Assembly (NCBI GenBank): GCA_037074765.1 | Contig: JBAMDO010000098.1 | Coordinates: forward strand, 1-64,000 | Reading direction: 5' to 3' | From: Mansonella perstans | Lineage: Eukaryota > Nematoda > Chromadorea > Rhabditida > Onchocercidae | Length of the DNA stretch: 64,000 bases | Shown here: piece after piece, positions 59,400-64,000 of the stretch | Layout: every line of letters begins with the position of its first letter | Position numbering within the stretch: the first letter of the stretch is position 1 | Program-made: the position numbers and the translations under genes | The notes under the pieces: generated by a model | What the model saw: only the letters and a program-made list of their open reading frames with translations | What the model was told of the DNA's origin: nothing | Database searches by the model: none

Positions 59400-61590
59400 T
59401 TATTATTCTTCCAATTTTTTTAAATTTTTAAAGTTCCAATTTTAAAACTTTTTTTTATTTCACAATGAAAATTTTTGTCGATTTATATTATTTTATAATT
59501 GAAACTTAATATTTGATTAAAATTTCATTAATAATCTTTGTTTGTTTGTTACTCTAATATTTAATGTAGTGCTGTTAATTTTTATATTTAACGAGTTTCA
59601 TTATATTTTAGTAAACTGAAATGAAAGTTTAAACCGCCCTATATTTTAACCTGTATTGATTGAAACTTCTTTCGATTAAGCATTTAAAACACTAATATCT
59701 TACTTTTTATTCTATTATATTTGAAAATACATTTGATATCATTTTAAAAAATTGTCAAAATGATCACTCATGAAATATTTCATGATTTCTTTTTTTTTTT
59801 TGCACTACTTCATTTAACTCACTATCTTCTCAACAAGCTTTCAATAAAAAATATAAAGGACTAAATACCACTTTTTTTCGCAAAAGTACTTTTACTTATA
59901 TACGCTACAGTTCTTATTCATTACGTTTTAAAATTAAAACCGGAACCTGTTTTTATTCACCCTTTTGAAGGTCTCAACTGCCTCTTCTAAATTTCAAAAA
60001 TGCTAATTTTTTGGTATAACATCAAATTGAAATCTCAAAAAGATAAAACATTGGGAAGTGCGCATGCTATTCAACTAAGAAAGCAAATGGAAATCACTGA
60101 TTGATTTCACAAATACAATTAAAAATTCCTTTTATTTTCTTTTGTTATCATTGGTTTTTACTATCCTATCGTTGATTTTTTTCGATTTTTATTTTCATTA
60201 TGCATCATCAAAATGAAAGAGAAAGATGTTTTCTAAAGTTCAACAAAAATACTGCAAGCTTAATCACCTTGAACTTTAAACCTCAGCAGGTTTTCGTAAT
60301 AATAAATCTATGAAATCAGTAAATGGAGAAAAAAAGTATTTGTGCTTCATTTGATGAATTACTCAATAAAATCCCAAAATATTGATTAAAATCGATTGAA
60401 TGAAATTGTTTATACCAGTTATTAAGTAACTGAAAATTCCAACTGCTAAATACTCATTTTTACGTAAAGTATGGCGAAATTTAAAAGAGTATACTACAAA
60501 TTTTAAATATTTCAAGAAGCCAGCTAAGGATAGGTGATTAGTTTACATAAAAAGATGAAAATAAAGGAGCTTTCATGGCAAAATATGGAGGCAATGAAAC
60601 TGTTTCTTTCCTTTCAACATTTCATTAGAAGAATTATGATGTTGAGTCAATTGAATCCACAGAAAGATAAAAATTGAGCTTGTATAAATTCTTGTTCTTT
60701 TAATCTTATAAAAATTTTATATTGCAATCTGCAGGACGAACAAAATCACTTCAGTTGTTCATTTAACTTTTCAGAAGTGGTTAGCTTGAGATAATTGCAA
60801 AAACGCCTAACTTAAAGGATCTAACAATTAAAAATGAAAGAAAAACATGAATTCTCTTATTTTCGTAAAATTTGTCAACTTTTGTAAAAACTTTCAATTC
60901 GTCATTTATTTACCTATCCATTCAGTTATATTTATGTCTGAAACGTGGAAATTATTAATATATATCAAATAACAAAGAGCACGTCATTGAGCATAATTAA
61001 AAAATGTTGCAATGTTATTGCGGTGTTAATGCTGCATAAAAAAGCTTTTTGTTAAATGCCGTCAAATCAAAAATTTTTCCAGTGATTGTAAGCTAAGTGT
61101 GTATATATTGGAACTTGGAGGATATTTTCCATTCCTTTTACAGTAACATTAATAAACATACAGAAGGAAAGATCTAGGTGTGATCTTAGACTACTAATTG
61201 GAATGGATACTTACACAAAGATTGCAGATTATAAGTACATAAAAAAGAAGAAATGCTCGTCAGTATGGTGATTATAATAAAGTAGATTAACAAAGATTTT
61301 GTTGAGAGAACAATGAGAGCTTTATGGATTACTGTAGGCGTGATGATTTCAACCGTGAGAAAAAATGTAAACATTGCCACTCACTACGGATCATATAAAT
61401 CATGCAATTAAAATATCAAAAGAATTCGCTTTGGTTTTTTCCGACATGGTATAAATAGCCATAAAAATATAAAGGTGATCACAGGTTTGCAGTAATCCAT
61501 ATTCTGCGAGAGATGGGTAAATATTCGAAAAATGGACGATATTGTTGTATGAGAGTTAATTAGTTATGCGGACAACTTTTTCAGTAGAAA
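59400..61590. other. AT-rich intergenic region
   Basis: After the end of the duplication near 59815 no gene, RNA or repeat family was recognised. The minus open frame at 61186-61380 is hydrophobic but has no supporting feature. Confidence 0.5.
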
Positions 61591-61593
61591 AAT

Positions 61594-62285
61594 AATGAGT
61601 TCGCAAATTATATTTCTATGAAATTTTTAAATACTTGCTTTTGTTTAATATTTTTTGTGCTTGCAAAATTGGTGAGTTTTATTAAAATATAGCAATGCTG
61701 TTTGATTTTGAAGCTGTGCAATATATAAAATGTATCATTTTAAGAGCTTAATTGCTTAGTTTTTTATGTGTTATTGTCAGCCATAGCTTATCATTTAAAG
61801 ACAGAGGACATAAAATTTCTAAATAAAAACTAACTGGTGTTCTTTCTGTTCAGTGCATATGAAAGTCTTTGTAGCAAAATGATTGTCACTACTAGGACGG
61901 TGCAACTTCCATTCCCACCGATGAGAAATAAGTGCTTTTACATTAATTATGAATGTTTTGGACTTTATTTAGCTTTTCAATATTCTTAAAAATTTTTAAA
62001 ATATTTAAAAAAAAAAAAAAACTGCACTGAGCATGCTCTTTGCTACGAAACGCATGAACCGATTACTTGGTGTAACTTTTAGGAAAATCAAGAATGGATG
62101 TAAGTTGTTTGAATATACACAGTTAGTAAATGCTGGCTGCATTGTGAAGTAAAAAAAAAAACGGAATGCTAAAATGGATTAATTCGTATTTTCCTAAAAA
62201 TACATTTTCTTTTACAGTCTATTATCATGCTATTTTGATTGTTTGCGGGATTAACACAATAAACAACGCGATCACATTGGAGGTG
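61594..62285 (+). pseudogene. Broken paralogue of the secreted Cys-rich gene
   Basis: The sequence aligns with 46170-47040. Upstream, AAATATTCGAAAAATGGAC is shared. The signal exon survives from the second Met (MKFLNTCFCLIFFVLAKL, 61618-61671) with its GTGAGT donor. Exon 2 is eroded: CATTCCCACCGATG is recognisable near 61911 but the donor is lost. Exon 3 (near 62020-62100) keeps CTEHALCYETHEPITWC, then meets TAG, and its acceptor is replaced by an A run. Exon 4 is not clearly recognisable. It is therefore a pseudogene of the 46.3-kb gene. Confidence 0.75.
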
Positions 62286-64000
62286 ACATGTTTTAAGAAT
62301 TAAAAAATTAAACACTTCAAATGATCATTTAAGGAAATCCTTAATTATTGCAGATATTCGAAAGATAAACAGTAATTGGAACTAGTTTTATTGATTAATG
62401 CAGTGATTATTTTAATTTTACCTCATTAATAAGTATCAATTTTGGGTTCATTTTGAACTAGTAGTAGGTTGATGATAATTTTTATGTATTTTCGGAATAC
62501 CATAAAGTATATTTCAGATAAAGTTCCAATTCTGATATCTTTGATAACTGATTGTAGCATATAACCAGAATAACATATATGCTATAGTTTCTTAATTAAG
62601 TTTGTTATACCTGCAGGAATTACTGATTGGGCCATTGATATCGTTGCATAAATCTCTGGCATACAGTCCGATATCTACATCAATGGCACTTATTTTGCCA
62701 CAAACATATGACTTCCTTACAGATTTAGATCAATTCAACACTTACCAATAATTTTTATTTTAATCATCAGAGGTCAAATACTTGAAATTCTGATTGAAAT
62801 CATTGCAATACTTAAGACTAGACAAAACGAAATTGCCAAAATCGACAATCTACTACCGAAAAATGCTAAAAATCAAGTAGACAAATTATTTGCAAATATT
62901 ATTTTTTGAATTTTTTAAAAATTTTTAAGTTCACTCTCGGGGAAATATTCTCAGATGCATATAACATATATTATTCTCAATTAATATAATTTATTATCCT
63001 CTTATAAGTTTGCTGATATGCTTAAGAGTTATTCACTTTTTTTTTGGGCTTATAATTCATTATGTTGCCACCTTTGAACCCTTGTTTTTTTTTTTCTAAC
63101 ACCCCCCCCCCCCTTCTGCCCCCTTGTTTTTCTAACACTAGTGTATTCATTCATATTTTATAAAAAAAAAAGATAAACAGAAGCAATGAAAAGTAAAAGC
63201 AAGGAAAAACAAAAAGCGAAAAACAAAAAGCGAAAAAAAAAACTGAGAACTAAGAATTACAAAAAAAAAGTAATAATAATAATAAGGAAAGGCAGTAAAA
63301 AGAAATAAAAAGAAAGAAAAAATGAGGAACCGCAAGAAAGAAGAAAACACGAAGTGAAAAGTTAAAAGAAAAGAAAATGTAATAAAACAAAAATAATTGA
63401 ACTTTTTGAATTCTTTAATTACTGTTTATGTATTAGCGTATTAATTTTCCTTGTCTTACTGATTAATTGTTTTCCATCACTAAGACTGTTCAGAAAGTGT
63501 GTGTTTTCGAATCATATGAATTTATTGGTCACTATATGAACTGGCGACAACCAATAATTCAAATGTGCAATGAATAGTTCGCATTTAAACATTTTTTAAA
63601 TTTGTAGAATTTGAAAATTTTCTGACATATATCTAACAATTGGTCAATTGTTTTTTGAGTTTCAGTGATGAAGAATTCATCGAGCAAAACAATAATCAAA
63701 TATTTCTAATATAATATATATGAAACTGATATAATGGACTAATTATTTGGTATTTCTGATCTAATTTTGCATAGGCAAACTCTTGTTACATAGTAATTAG
63801 ACTTTTTGATCTAATCATCTTCTTTTATATTGTAATTGATCGTTGAATATCTTTTTATGAATGAGAGAGGAATAGATTTACTTAAAAAGAAAGAAGTTAT
63901 TTCTATTGTTTTAAAGTATTAATAAAGCTGAAGTTAAAAGTCGTAATAAAATAAAGTTACTTCTATCATTTTAAAAGTCTGGCTTGGATGACGTTTTAAA
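62286..64000. other. Low-complexity distal region
   Basis: No gene seen. It contains a run of twelve C at 63102-63113 between two copies of CCCTTGTTTTT...CTAACAC, and a nearly pure purine plus strand at about 63160-63385. Confidence 0.6.
63080..63140. repeat. Poly-C tract flanked by a short direct repeat
   Basis: CCCTTG, a T run and CTAACAC occur on both sides of C12. The C run is exceptional in this AT-rich window and the complementary G12 could form a quadruplex. Confidence 0.85.

Larger units (their letters stand above)
56486..59815. repeat. Segmental duplication, copy 2
   Basis: Second copy of the block at 50161-53045. It is longer mainly because exon 2 of the gene inside it carries a Tyr-rich repeat domain absent from copy 1. 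The intron (57873-58565) looks nearly identical to that of copy 1 (51594-52290). Confidence 0.88.

Overview
The window reads as nuclear DNA of a nematode, most likely a filarial (spirurid) worm. It is very AT-rich, with long A/T homopolymers, compact exons split by AT-rich introns, and TTTCAG acceptors a few bases before start codons that look like spliced-leader trans-splice sites. Two conserved genes are closest to nematode orthologues. A nuclear mitochondrial insert carries nad4 directly followed by cox1, the order I recall for filarial mitochondria. I cannot name the species.

Layout. 1-7.25 kb: AT-rich DNA with no supported gene. 7.36-15.12 kb (+): eight-exon goa-1 (G protein alpha-o, 354 aa). 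Its intron 4 holds a four-copy 157-bp minisatellite, and its intron 5 consists largely of an antisense, decayed piece of mitochondrial DNA. 15.1-27.6 kb: a gene desert with ATT/TAA microsatellites, GA tracts, a 23-bp hairpin-forming tandem repeat and a 45-bp minisatellite. 27.71-29.73 kb (+): four-exon DUSP14-like atypical dual-specificity phosphatase whose catalytic Cys is a Ser, so it is predicted to be a pseudophosphatase. 33.59-43.36 kb (+): 28-exon coatomer alpha subunit (COPA, 1238 aa), reconstructed with every splice phase consistent. 44.9-45.6 kb (-): decayed 3' end of a LINE reverse transcriptase gene.

45.6-62.3 kb is a locally duplicated accessory cluster. It holds a small secreted eight-cysteine protein gene with a broken second copy about 15 kb away. 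It also holds two copies, about 6.3 kb apart, of a gene for a membrane-anchored protein with a short collagen-like Pro-Pro-Gly stretch, plus a chimeric third relic. One copy has gained, or the other lost, a Tyr-rich PYxx repeat domain. Introns and flanks of these copies look more alike than the exons. This cluster is the best candidate for an undescribed lineage-specific system. 62.3-64 kb: low-complexity DNA.

Functionally, goa-1 (heterotrimeric G signalling) and COPA (COPI retrograde Golgi-to-ER transport) are unrelated housekeeping or signalling genes. Their spacing of several kb gives no support for operons. All similarity statements come from reading the sequence and from remembered family features; no search was run.
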